A stretch of 31,326 bases of DNA from Salinarimonas sp051117315 (GCA_051117315.1 JBNPEA010000152.1:1-31326); one strand, 5' to 3'. Numbered from the stretch's first letter, positions 16,762 through 24,605 are shown. The notes: a model not told the origin generated them from the sequence alone. Program-made: numbers and translations.

Positions 16762-17757
16762 ATGCCTGCTCGCGACATGCCTGCTCCCGACATCGCGTCT
16801 CTCGAGGAGAAGCTCCTCGCAGGCGATCGTGCCGCGCTGGCGCGCGCCATCACTCTCGTCGAATCGAAGCGTGCGGATCGCCGGGCCGGTGCGGCGGCGC
16901 TCCTCGACAGGCTGCTGCCGCGCACCGGCGGCGCGGTGCGGGTGGGCGTCACCGGCGTGCCGGGCGTGGGCAAGTCGACGCTGATCGACACGCTCGGCAG
17001 CCTTCTCACCGCCCGCGGCCACCGCCTCGCCGTGCTCGCCGTCGATCCGAGCTCCTCGCGCACCGGCGGCTCGATCCTCGGCGACAAGACGCGCATGGCG
17101 CGCCTCGCGGTCGACCCGAACGCCTTCGTGCGCCCCTCCCCCTCCTCCGGCACCCTCGGCGGCGTCGCCGCGCGCACGCGCGAGACCATGCTGCTCTGCG
17201 AGGCCGCGGGCTTCGACATCGTGCTCGTCGAGACCGTGGGCGTCGGCCAGTCGGAGACGGCGGTGGCGGACCTCACCGACTTCTTCCTCGTGCTGATGCT
17301 GCCCGGCGCCGGCGACGAGCTGCAGGGCATCAAGAAGGGCGTGCTCGAGATCGCCGACATGATCGCCGTCAACAAGGCCGAGGGGGAGAACGCGACGCGG
17401 GCGCGGCGGGCGGCGGCGGAGTACCGCACCGCGCTCTCGATCCTGGCCCCCGCCTCCCCGCTCTGGACGCCGCCGGTCGTCACCGTCTCGGGGCTGGACG
17501 GGACCGGGCTCGACGAGATGTGGGCGCGCATCCTCGACCATCGCGCCCGGCACGAGGCAAAGGGCCTGCTCGCCGCCCGTCGCCGCCGGCAGGACGTCAA
17601 GTGGATGTGGGCGCTCATCGACGAGCGCCTGCGCGCACGGCTGACCACGGATGGGCGCACACGCGAGCTTCTTTCCCGTCTCGAGGCTGCCGTCGGCGCG
17701 GGGGAGACCTCGCCGGCGGCAGCGGCCGAGCAGATGGCGCGTCATCTCGGGCTCTGA
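16762..17757 (+). CDS. meaB: Methylmalonyl-CoA mutase-associated G-protein chaperone
   Basis: MeaB is a GTPase that protects and reloads adenosylcobalamin in acyl-CoA mutases. The 331-residue product has the P-loop VTGVPGVGKST (about 63-73), then AVDPSSSRTGGSILGDKTRM, the SSGTLGGVAARTRE segment, the VETVGVGQSE switch and the NKAE base-recognition motif. A C-terminal helical arm for dimerisation follows. The ATG at 16762 has GGAGG upstream. No mutase gene is adjacent, so its partner (methylmalonyl- or ethylmalonyl-CoA mutase) must lie elsewhere. In alphaproteobacteria these mutases often serve propionate or ethylmalonyl-CoA metabolism. Confidence 0.93.
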   Translation: MPARDMPAPDIASLEEKLLAGDRAALARAITLVESKRADRRAGAAALLDRLLPRTGGAVRVGVTGVPGVGKSTLIDTLGSLLTARGHRLAVLAVDPSSSRTGGSILGDKTRMARLAVDPNAFVRPSPSSGTLGGVAARTRETMLLCEAAGFDIVLVETVGVGQSETAVADLTDFFLVLMLPGAGDELQGIKKGVLEIADMIAVNKAEGENATRARRAAAEYRTALSILAPASPLWTPPVVTVSGLDGTGLDEMWARILDHRARHEAKGLLAARRRRQDVKWMWALIDERLRARLTTDGRTRELLSRLEAAVGAGETSPAAAAEQMARHLGL

Positions 17758-17845
17758 TCGCGCGCCTTTCGCTCGGCGAGTTAACCGGAGATTCGAGAAG
17801 ATCGTCTAGGAGGGGATGCCGAGGGATCGCGGGGAGTGAACGACG

Positions 17846-18886
17846 ATGCTGGACGAGCTGGCGCGCCTGTCGACGGATGCGTCATCGGAAGGACGACGGC
17901 GGCTCCTCAACGCCGTCACCGATCTCTTCCTGCACGACGACGAGCCGAGCGAGGGCGCGCAGGAGCATTTCTCCGACATCGCCACCCGCTCGCTCGAGAA
18001 GATGGAGACGCCCGACCGCAAGGACTACGCGGACCGCGTCGCCGCGGAGCCGCAGCTGCCGCGCACCGTCGCCAACACGCTGGCCAACGATCCCGAGGCC
18101 GACGTCGCGCGCCTCGTCCTCAAGCTCTCCCCGGTGCTCACCGACGCCGATCTCGCGGCGATCGCGGTGACCCATTCCCAGGCCCACCTCCACGCCATCG
18201 CCGAGCGCGCCACGCTGTCGGAGAACGTCACCGAGATCCTCGTCGACCGCGGCGACAAGCAGGTGCTGCGCACCGTCTCCGGCAACGAGGGGGCCGCCTT
18301 CTCCGAGCGCGGCTTCGAGCGCCTCGTCGAGCGCGGCGGGCGCGACGCGGCGGTGCGCCAGAACCTGGAGAGCCGGCGCGACAGCCTGCCGGTCTCGCAG
18401 GCGCGGCGCGTGCTCCAGATCGCCGCCCAGGTGGCACAGAAGTCCGACGCCGGCCATCAGGTGGAGCTCATCTCCGGCGAGGCGCCCAAGCGCGTCGTGC
18501 GCGAAGCACGCGAGCGCCGGCTCGAGCTCAAGCTGCTCATCGCCGACCTCAAGGCCGGCCAGCGCACCGTCGACGACGTCGTCTCCATCCTCGCCCGTGA
18601 CGACCGCGCCTTCGACCTCGCCCAGATCATCTCCACCTTCTCCGAGATCCCCAACGCCCAGGCGCTGCGCGCCCTGCTGCAGCCGGAGAGCTCCGGCATC
18701 GCCGTGGCCTGCAAGGCGCTGGGGCTCGGCGGGGAGTCCTATCGCAAGGTGCTCGAGCTGCGCACGAAGCGCCTCGGCCTCGCGGAGAGCGCCATCGACG
18801 GCGACCTCGCCCACTACGAGGCCCTCCCCGCCGAGACCTCGGAACGCGCGATGCGGTTCCTGAAGATGCGGGCGAAGGTGTCCTGA
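17846..18886 (+). CDS. DUF2336 domain-containing protein
   Basis: The 346-residue product is predicted to be almost wholly alpha-helical, with repeated short helices (for example AEPQLPRTVANTLAND and THSQAHLHAIAERATLSE) typical of DUF2336 proteins. It has no signal peptide or membrane segment and is highly charged. Members of this family are common in alphaproteobacteria; their helical repeats suggest a protein-interaction role, but function is not established to my knowledge. The ATG at 17846 lies 88 bases after meaB, in the same direction, with a GGGGAG site somewhat upstream. A functional link to meaB is not evident. Confidence 0.8.
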   Translation: MLDELARLSTDASSEGRRRLLNAVTDLFLHDDEPSEGAQEHFSDIATRSLEKMETPDRKDYADRVAAEPQLPRTVANTLANDPEADVARLVLKLSPVLTDADLAAIAVTHSQAHLHAIAERATLSENVTEILVDRGDKQVLRTVSGNEGAAFSERGFERLVERGGRDAAVRQNLESRRDSLPVSQARRVLQIAAQVAQKSDAGHQVELISGEAPKRVVREARERRLELKLLIADLKAGQRTVDDVVSILARDDRAFDLAQIISTFSEIPNAQALRALLQPESSGIAVACKALGLGGESYRKVLELRTKRLGLAESAIDGDLAHYEALPAETSERAMRFLKMRAKVS

Positions 18887-18971
18887 CGGGGCGGGGCGAG
18901 CGTCGCAGCCGACACGTTCCCTGCACCGGTCCCCGGCCCTCGCGCGTTGTCCTCCCCTGGAGGACCGCGCC

Positions 18972-19739
18972 ATGCAGCTGCCCGAGGGATACGCACGCCT
19001 CTTCGTCGACGGCACGCCCGAGCCGATCGGGGCGGTGACCACGGCCGTCGCCGCCGTCCTGGCCGGGCGCGTTCGGGAGCGGCCCGACGGCTATGCCCTG
19101 CCGTGCGACGACCTTCAGCAAGCGCTCGACGCGGCGGTCGAACGTCTCCGCGCCGCCGGCCTGTGCCCGCCGCCGCGGGGCGAGGCGATCGCCGTGCGGG
19201 CGGGGCCCGACGGCGCGGAGCTGGGGCGGGTGGACCGTTCGGCGGCGGAGCCGCTGGGGCTGATCGTCCGCAAGGCCTGCCTCGTCGGCTATTTGCCGGG
19301 CGCGCCCGTGCGGGTCTGGCTCGCGCGCCGCGGCAAGGGCCAGCGCACGGCGCCGGGGCTCCTCGACACGATGGTGGCCGGCGGCGTCGCCGCGGGCGCC
19401 ACCCTGGAGGAGACGCTCGCCGAGGAGGCCCGCGAGGAGGCGAGCCTCGCGCCCGAGCGGTTGCGGCAGGCACGGCCGGCGGCGCGGCTCGACCGCGTGG
19501 CGCCGGGGCCGCAGGGCCTCTCGCGCGAGGACCTGCACGTGTGGGATCTCGCGATGGACCCCGACGAGCGGCCCGTCCCGCGCGACCCCGAGATCGCCGG
19601 CTTCACGCTCATGGCCCTCCCCCAGCTGGCGGAGGCGCTCGTGCCGGCGCGCGAGTTCAAGCCGGGCGCGGCGATCGTGCTGCGGGATGCGCTCGCGCGC
19701 TGGGCGGCCGCGTCGACATCGTCGTCCGGCCGCGCCTAG
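18972..19739 (+). CDS. Nudix hydrolase with DUF4743-type N-terminal domain
   Basis: The 255-residue protein has an N-terminal domain like that of eukaryotic-type thiamine-pyrophosphokinase-linked Nudix proteins (DUF4743), followed by a Nudix fold. The Nudix helix is GGVAAGATLEETLAEEAREEASL split around residues 137-159. The metal-binding EExxREE glutamates are kept, but the first conserved Glu of the box is Ala and the usual Arg is Glu. Such enzymes hydrolyse nucleoside diphosphate derivatives; some relatives act on damaged thiamine diphosphate. The stop TAG at 19737-19739 overlaps the convergent stop of the phasin-like gene in the four bases CTAG. Catalytic capacity is likely but the substrate is uncertain. 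Confidence 0.8.
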   Translation: MQLPEGYARLFVDGTPEPIGAVTTAVAAVLAGRVRERPDGYALPCDDLQQALDAAVERLRAAGLCPPPRGEAIAVRAGPDGAELGRVDRSAAEPLGLIVRKACLVGYLPGAPVRVWLARRGKGQRTAPGLLDTMVAGGVAAGATLEETLAEEAREEASLAPERLRQARPAARLDRVAPGPQGLSREDLHVWDLAMDPDERPVPRDPEIAGFTLMALPQLAEALVPAREFKPGAAIVLRDALARWAAASTSSSGRA

Positions 19740-20155
19740 AACCACCCGCCGGTCATCAGCCGCGCCGTGGCGCGGTGGAGGCGGGCCCAGCTCTCGGCGA
19801 CGCGGGCCGCGTCCTCGAAGCCGCGGGCGGCGGCCTCCTGGGCCAGCGCGAGCTGCGTCGCGGCGAGCTCCTCGGGCGTGCGGCACGCGGCGAGGCGCCC
19901 GAGGCCGGCGACGTGCCGCTCCAAGGGCGCGCGCAGCGCCACGGCGCAGTCGCGCTGCAGCTGGCCGATGCACTCGGTCATGGGCAGCGGGTCGAGCCAG
20001 GCGGCCGGCGCGGGCGCCGGCCCCGCGGCGGAGACCCAGGCGTCCGCCCCGGCATCCGCCGTCCGGCGTCGGCGCGGCTCGGCGGGAGCTGCACGGCGGG
20101 CGGCGGCGGCGGCGCGGCGCGCGGCGGCGGGGGCGAACGGGACGACCTCGCTCAT
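19736..20155 (-). CDS. Phasin-like small protein with basic Ala/Arg-rich N-terminus, coupled to ParA
   Basis: The 139-residue product starts at ATG 20155, overlapping the TGA of the ParA gene (ATGA). Residues 1-50 are low complexity, rich in Ala, Arg and Pro, with Arg pairs at 13-14 and 20-21 and a cluster at 28-31. Residues about 60-134 are predicted helical and read like a phasin: CRTPEELAATQLALAQEAA followed by an amphipathic ESWARLHRATARLM. Phasins coat polyhydroxyalkanoate granules. ParA partner proteins typically bear a short basic N-terminal stretch that stimulates the ATPase, which this one could supply. The phasin relationship rests on motif resemblance only. Confidence 0.65.
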   Translation of the reverse strand: MSEVVPFAPAAARRAAAAARRAAPAEPRRRRTADAGADAWVSAAGPAPAPAAWLDPLPMTECIGQLQRDCAVALRAPLERHVAGLGRLAACRTPEELAATQLALAQEAAARGFEDAARVAESWARLHRATARLMTGGWF

Positions 20156-20796
20156 GCGGCGTCCCTTCGCCTGTGCCGCCGGGCGATCTCGTCGACGAGC
20201 GCGGCCATCTCGCGGGCGGCCTCGCTCGACGGCGCGGCCTCGGCGACGGAGAGCCCCTGCGCCGCGCTCTCGGCATAGACCACGCGCTGGCACAGCGACG
20301 GCTCGAGCACCGGCATCTCGAAGGGCTCGAGCGCGCCCGTCACGTCCCGCCCGATGGCGGTGTTGGCAATCCTGCGGTTGATGACGAAGGCGCCGGAGAG
20401 CCCCTCCCGGTAGATCTGCGCCTCGCGGATCAGCTCCACCGTCTCGCGCGCCGCCCAGATGTCGTAGGGCGAGGGCTGGACGGGGATCAGCACCGTCTCG
20501 CTGGCGAGGATCGCGGCCCGGGCGAGGTCGTTGGCGCGCGGCGCGCCGTCGATCACGACGGCGTCGTAGCCGGCGGCGAGGCTCGGCAGGTCGCGGTGCA
20601 GCGTGGGCTTGGCCATGCCGACGACGGGAAACAGCGGATCGCGCTCGCGCGCGCTCGACCACGCCAGCGCCGAGCCCTGCGGATCGGCGTCGACGAGCAG
20701 CACGCGCCGCCCCAGCGCCGCGAGGCCCGCCGCGAGGTTGACGGCGATCGTGGTCTTGCCCACGCCGCCCTTCTGGTTGAGCACGCCGACGATCAA
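20152..20796 (-). CDS. ParA/MinD-family ATPase
   Basis: The 214-residue protein has the deviant Walker A KGGVGKTT (residues 9-16, with signature Lys9 and Lys14), Walker A' LLVDADPQGSAL and Walker B VVIDGAP. It starts directly at the ATPase fold, with no N-terminal DNA-binding extension, like small ParA proteins that position plasmids or protein cargos. The only suitable start is a TTG at 20796, with AGGA ten bases upstream; TTG may keep expression low. No parB or parS is seen. The gene overlaps the phasin-like gene by four bases, suggesting a two-protein unit. Family is secure; cargo is inferred. Confidence 0.9.
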   Translation of the reverse strand: MIVGVLNQKGGVGKTTIAVNLAAGLAALGRRVLLVDADPQGSALAWSSARERDPLFPVVGMAKPTLHRDLPSLAAGYDAVVIDGAPRANDLARAAILASETVLIPVQPSPYDIWAARETVELIREAQIYREGLSGAFVINRRIANTAIGRDVTGALEPFEMPVLEPSLCQRVVYAESAAQGLSVAEAAPSSEAAREMAALVDEIARRHRRRDAA

Positions 20797-20963
20797 CGGA
20801 TCCGCGTCCTTTCTCGAGCCACCCCGCGTAGGATACCAGACGCGCCCTGCCCCGTCAGGATAAATGCGCCCGCGAACCGGGCAGGCGAGGTGAACTTTCG
20901 ACCGGGGCGCCTCTATGCTGGGCAGGCTCGCGGGCGCGAGCGCGGCGGGATGCGAGGACCGGG

Positions 20964-21407
20964 ATGGCCCAGGACGACGGCAGGCACGACGACACGCGAG
21001 ACGACGCGCCCGACGGCGCGGCGGGCGGCCCGGTGGCCTCGGGCGCCTTCCTGCGCATCCGCCTCGACCCGGACATCGCGGTCGGCCCCGGAAAGGCGGA
21101 CCTGCTCGAGGGCATCCGCGAGACGGGCTCCATCGCCGCCGCCGGGCGGCGCATGGGCATGAGCTACAAGCGCGCCTGGCTCCTCGTCGAGACCATGAAC
21201 CGCTGCTTCGAGGCGCCCCTCGTCGAGACCAGCCGCGGCGGCCGCGAGCAGGGCGGCGCCCGGCTCACCGGGGACGGCGAGCGCGTGCTCGCGCTCTACC
21301 GGCGCATGCAGGACGCCACTGCGCGCGCGGTGGCGGACGACATGGAGACGATGCGGGCCATGCTGCGCGATCCCGCGGCGCGAGCCGATATGTCCGGACG
21401 AAAATAA
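20964..21407 (+). CDS. modE: ModE-type molybdate regulator, DNA-binding domain only
   Basis: The 147-residue protein has an acidic, disordered N-terminus of about 28 residues, then a ModE/LysR-type winged helix: LLEGIRETGSIAAAGRRMGM, SYKRAWLLVETMNRCF and ETSRGGREQGGARLT. Full-length ModE has C-terminal TOBE (Mop) domains that bind molybdate; here nothing follows the dimerisation helix. Molybdate sensing must therefore use another protein or differ. It lies directly upstream of modA, and a Mo-box overlaps its stop codon. The ATG at 20964 follows GAGGAC. It probably represses modABC when the metal is plentiful. Confidence 0.85.
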   Translation: MAQDDGRHDDTRDDAPDGAAGGPVASGAFLRIRLDPDIAVGPGKADLLEGIRETGSIAAAGRRMGMSYKRAWLLVETMNRCFEAPLVETSRGGREQGGARLTGDGERVLALYRRMQDATARAVADDMETMRAMLRDPAARADMSGRK

Positions 21408-21409
21408 CG
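21386..21409 (+). promoter_or_regulatory. Putative Mo-box (ModE operator)
   Basis: CGATATGT, an 8-base spacer and AAATAACG form an imperfect 8-8-8 palindrome; the right half reversed reads CGTTATTT and matches the left at six of eight positions. ModE operators described in proteobacteria have the same CGxTATxT-N8-AxATAxCG shape. It overlaps the modE stop codon and lies about 57 bases before the modA start, in an AT-rich dip, so it would control modABC. Confidence 0.65.
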
Positions 21410-21429
21410 CTGGACGCGCCCACCCCGAT

Positions 21430-21437
21430 CGATATGT
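21430..21437 (+). promoter_or_regulatory. Second copy of the Mo-box half-site
   Basis: CGATATGT recurs exactly, 44 bases downstream of the first copy and 29 bases before modA. The opposite half after eight bases (ACCATTCG) is poor, so it may be a weaker secondary ModE contact or part of the promoter region. Confidence 0.4.
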
Positions 21438-21465
21438 TTTCGTGAACCATTCGAGGAGATCCCCG

Positions 21466-22239
21466 ATGCTCCGCCCAACGCTCGCCGCAGCGGCCCTCGC
21501 CATCTCGCTCGCAGTCTCCGCTCCCGCCGCTCACGCGCAGGACGCCGTCGTCTTCGCGGCGGCGAGCCTGAAGAATGCGCTCGACGACGCCGCCGCCGCC
21601 TTCCAGGAGGAGACCGGCCATGCGCTGGCGATCGCCTATGCCGGCTCCGCGGCCCTCGCCCGCCAGATCGAGCAGGGCGCGCCGGCGGACCTGTTCGTCT
21701 CGGCGAACGTGCGCTGGATGGATCACCTGGCCGAGGCGGGGATGATCGTCGAGGAGAGCCGCGTCGACCTGCTCGCGAACCGCATCGCCCTCGTCGCGCC
21801 GACGTCCTCGGACGTCGCCGTCGCCATCGCGCCGGGCTTCGACCTCGTCGGTGCGCTCGGGCCGGACGGGCGCCTCGCCATGGCCGAGACCACCGCCGTG
21901 CCGGCCGGCATCTACGGCCGCGCGGCGCTGGAGAGCCTCGGCGTGTGGGAGAGCGTCGCGGACCGGGTCGCCCAGTCCGAGAACGTGCGCGCCGCCCTCG
22001 CCCTCGTCTCCCGTGCCGAGGCGCCGCTCGGGATCGTCTACACGACCGACGCCACGGCGGACGCGAACGTGCGCGTGGTGGCGCTGTTTCCCGAGGAGAC
22101 CCACCCGGCGATCGTCTATCCCGCCGCCCTGACGCTGCCGGGCGGCAACGCCGTCGCGGCGGGCTTCCTCGCCTTCCTGCGCACGCCCGAGGCCCGGCCG
22201 CTGTTCGAGCGCCAGGGCTTCACCATGCTCGTCGAATGA
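21466..22239 (+). CDS. modA: Molybdate ABC transporter, periplasmic binding protein
   Basis: The start is the ATG at 21466, with GAGGAG close upstream; an earlier GTG in frame lacks a ribosome site. Of 257 residues the first 24 are a signal peptide (cleavage after AAHAQ). Mature ModA features are VVFAAASLKNALDDAA, AYAGSAALARQIEQGAPADLF and the Tyr-containing AIVYPAAL segment, which together bind the oxyanion by hydrogen bonds. It delivers molybdate (and often tungstate) to ModBC. It heads a run in which modB follows seven bases later. Confidence 0.93.
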   Translation: MLRPTLAAAALAISLAVSAPAAHAQDAVVFAAASLKNALDDAAAAFQEETGHALAIAYAGSAALARQIEQGAPADLFVSANVRWMDHLAEAGMIVEESRVDLLANRIALVAPTSSDVAVAIAPGFDLVGALGPDGRLAMAETTAVPAGIYGRAALESLGVWESVADRVAQSENVRAALALVSRAEAPLGIVYTTDATADANVRVVALFPEETHPAIVYPAALTLPGGNAVAAGFLAFLRTPEARPLFERQGFTMLVE

Positions 22240-22246
22240 GGCGCGC

Positions 22247-22948
22247 GTGACCTGGCTCGCGCTCTCCGCGCAGGAATGGGACGCGGTGCGCCTGTCGCTC
22301 CTGGTGTCGTTCTGGGCGACGATCGCCAGCCTGCCCTTCGGCATCGCGGTCGCGTACCTGCTGGCGCGCGCCTCCTTCCCAGGCAAGGCGCTGGTGAACG
22401 GGCTCGTGCACCTGCCACTCGTGCTGCCGCCGGTCGTCACCGGCTACGTGCTGCTGCTGCTGTTCGGGCGGCGCGGGCCGATCGGCGGCTTCCTGGAGGA
22501 ATACTTCGGCATCGTGCTGGCCTTCCGCTGGACGGGCGCGGCGCTGGCCTGTGCGGTGATGGGCTTTCCGCTGATGGTACGCGCCATCCGGCTCGCCATC
22601 GAGGCGGTCGACCCGCGGCTCGAGGCCGCCGCCGGGACGCTGGGTGCCGGGCGCGCGGCGACCTTCGTGCTCGTCACGCTGCCGCTGATCCTGCCGGGCG
22701 TCATCGCCGGCATGATCCTCTCCTTCGCGAAGGCCATGGGCGAGTTCGGCGCGACCATCACCTTCGTCTCCAACATTCCCGGCCAGACGCAGACGCTGCC
22801 CTCGGCCATCTACACCTTCACCCAGATCCCGGGCGGCGAGGCCGGGGCGCTGCGGCTCACCCTGGTCTCCGTCGTGATCGCCTTCGGCGCGCTCCTCGTC
22901 TCCGAGCTGCTCGCCCGGCGGGCACAGGCGCGGGTCGGGATCGCATGA
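22247..22948 (+). CDS. modB: Molybdate ABC transporter permease
   Basis: The 233-residue membrane protein starts at a GTG (22247) seven bases after modA. It has about five to six membrane helices. Hallmarks of ModB are VLPPVVTGYVLLLLFGRRGP, the EAA loop DPRLEAAAGTLGAGRAATF and AKAMGEFGATITFVSN. Its stop overlaps the modC start in ATGA. It forms the molybdate channel as a homodimer with ModC. Confidence 0.94.
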   Translation: MTWLALSAQEWDAVRLSLLVSFWATIASLPFGIAVAYLLARASFPGKALVNGLVHLPLVLPPVVTGYVLLLLFGRRGPIGGFLEEYFGIVLAFRWTGAALACAVMGFPLMVRAIRLAIEAVDPRLEAAAGTLGAGRAATFVLVTLPLILPGVIAGMILSFAKAMGEFGATITFVSNIPGQTQTLPSAIYTFTQIPGGEAGALRLTLVSVVIAFGALLVSELLARRAQARVGIA

Positions 22949-23769
22949 GGACGGGAGCGCCGACGCTGGAGATCGCCCTGCGTCACCGCCAGGGCGACTT
23001 CGACCTCGACCTCGCCTTCGCGAGCGATGCCGGGGTCACCGCGCTGTTCGGCCCGTCCGGCTCGGGCAAGACCACGGTCGTCAACGCCATCGCCGGCCTG
23101 CTGCGGCCGCAGGCGGGGCTGGTGCGGATCGGCGGCGAGACGCTCACCGACACCAAGGCGGGCATCGCGGTGGCGCCGCACCGCCGGCGCATCGGCCTCG
23201 TCTTCCAGGACGCGCGGCTGTTCCCCCACCTCACCGTGCGCGGCAACCTGATGTTCGGCCGCTGGTTCGCGCCGCGCTCCGCCCCGGCGGTGGCGCTGGA
23301 GCCCGTGGTCGCGCTGCTCGGCATCGAGCATCTGCTGACGCGCCGGCCGAGCCACCTCTCCGGCGGGGAGCGCCAGCGCGTCGCCATCGGCCGCGCGCTC
23401 CTGTGCGCGCCCCGTCTCCTCGTGATGGACGAGCCCCTCGCCTCCCTCGACGAGCCGCGCCGCCGGGAGATCCTGCCCTATCTCGAGCGCCTGCGGGACG
23501 AGACCGGCGTGCCCATCGTCTACGTCAGCCATTCCCGCGCCGAGGTCGTGCGCCTCGCCGGGACCGTGGTGCTGCTGCACGAGGGGAGGATCGTCGGCCG
23601 CGGCACGCCGGCGGAGGTGCTCGCGGGCGGCGATGCAGGTGGCGGCGGGCAGGGAGACGGACGCGTCGGGACGCCCGTCCGCGGTGCGGCACGGGCGCGC
23701 CGCCTCGGCCGCTGGACCGCGCCGGATCAGGCGTTGAAGATCACCCGCCCGGCGTCGGAGAGGTCGTAG
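22945..23769 (+). CDS. modC: Molybdate ABC transporter ATP-binding protein, lacking the C-terminal TOBE/Mop domain
   Basis: The product has 274 residues, against about 350-360 for typical ModC. Walker A GPSGSGKTT (36-44), the Q-loop VFQDARLFPHLTVRGNL, signature LSGGERQRVAIGRAL and Walker B LLVMDEPLASLD are intact. After GTPAEVLAGGDAG the sequence becomes a Gly/Arg-rich tail without the Mop domain that normally binds molybdate and limits uptake. The last 43 bases overlap the convergent regulator gene, suggesting that a rearrangement removed the original 3' end. Transport should still work; feedback inhibition may be lost. It is translationally coupled to modB. Confidence 0.9.
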   Translation: MRTGAPTLEIALRHRQGDFDLDLAFASDAGVTALFGPSGSGKTTVVNAIAGLLRPQAGLVRIGGETLTDTKAGIAVAPHRRRIGLVFQDARLFPHLTVRGNLMFGRWFAPRSAPAVALEPVVALLGIEHLLTRRPSHLSGGERQRVAIGRALLCAPRLLVMDEPLASLDEPRRREILPYLERLRDETGVPIVYVSHSRAEVVRLAGTVVLLHEGRIVGRGTPAEVLAGGDAGGGGQGDGRVGTPVRGAARARRLGRWTAPDQALKITRPASERS

Positions 23770-24596
23770 CCGCCGAGCCGCGCGGCGGCTTCCGCCAGCG
23801 CCGGCTCGCGCAGGAAGCGCATCAGTGCCTGCACCGACGGCTCGAAATAGTCGCGCCGGCGCATCACCAGGTCGAACGGCTCGACGACGCCGATCGGCAC
23901 GAATCCGAGCCCGGCGGCGGCCGCGGCGGCGCGCACGCCGAAACCGGCATCGGCCTCGCCGGCGGCGATCTGGCCGGCGAGATCGCCCTGCGTCTGGGCG
24001 GGGCGCGCCGCGCGCGGCAGCGTGTCCGCGGCGATGCCGGCGCGGGCGAGGAGCATGTCGGTGAGAAGCCGCGTGCCCGCGCCCTCCGGGCGCATGGCGA
24101 GCCGCGCGCCCGAGGCCGCGAGGTCCGTGACCGTGCGGATGCCGAGCGGGTTGCCTCGTGCGACGACGAGCCCCTGCTCGCGGGTGCAGAAGCGGATCAC
24201 GACGATGTCGGGATAGGGCAGCGCCCGGCGCACGGCGGCGACGTTGTAGTCCGCCGTCTCCGGCTCCAGGATGTGGATGCCGATGAGCGCCGCCTCGCCG
24301 CGGGCGAGCCGATCGAGCCCGTCCCCCGACCCCCGCGCCAGGATCGCGAGCCCGCTCTCGGAGCTACGCAGCGCCCATTCGAGCAGCGGGTCGGACGAGC
24401 CCGCATAGATCGACGGCGGCACGGATGCGAAGCGGCTCGGCGCCTCGGTGTGCGCCTCCAGCCAGCGGTCGACGAGCCGGCGCGAGAACAGGAGCTTGCC
24501 GGTGGCGCGCGTGCAGGGAATCTGCCCGCGCCCGGCCATCTCGTAGACGGTGCGCTCCTTCAGCCGCAGATAGGTGGCGACCTCGGCGGTGGTCAT
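23727..24596 (-). CDS. HTH and periplasmic-binding-like fusion regulator, probably of tungstate/molybdate uptake
   Basis: The 289-residue protein starts with an excisionase/MerR-like helix-turn-helix (TTAEVATYLRLKERTVYEMA, then IPCTRATGKLLFSRRLVDRWL). Residues about 60-289 form a periplasmic-binding-protein-like domain without signal peptide: GSSDPLLEWAL, RPEGAGTRLLTDMLLARAG and EADAGFGVRAAAAAAGLGFVPI, the type also linked to molybdate-related regulators. It should bind an oxyanion in the cytoplasm and control the divergent tup genes. I use the ATG at 24596; a GTG nine bases upstream (24605) is possible. Its 3' end overlaps modC by 43 bases. Ligand and target are inferred from context. Confidence 0.85.
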   Translation of the reverse strand: MTTAEVATYLRLKERTVYEMAGRGQIPCTRATGKLLFSRRLVDRWLEAHTEAPSRFASVPPSIYAGSSDPLLEWALRSSESGLAILARGSGDGLDRLARGEAALIGIHILEPETADYNVAAVRRALPYPDIVVIRFCTREQGLVVARGNPLGIRTVTDLAASGARLAMRPEGAGTRLLTDMLLARAGIAADTLPRAARPAQTQGDLAGQIAAGEADAGFGVRAAAAAAGLGFVPIGVVEPFDLVMRRRDYFEPSVQALMRFLREPALAEAAARLGGYDLSDAGRVIFNA

Positions 24597-24605
24597 CAGA
24601 TCCAC

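Noticed and set aside
21408..21465. Possible molybdenum-cofactor riboswitch before modA
   Set aside because: The gap is too short for that structured RNA and is better explained by the Mo-box and half-site.
23600..23769. Frameshift hiding the lost ModC Mop domain
   Set aside because: I saw no Mop-like sequence in the other frames of this short region, so true loss is simpler.
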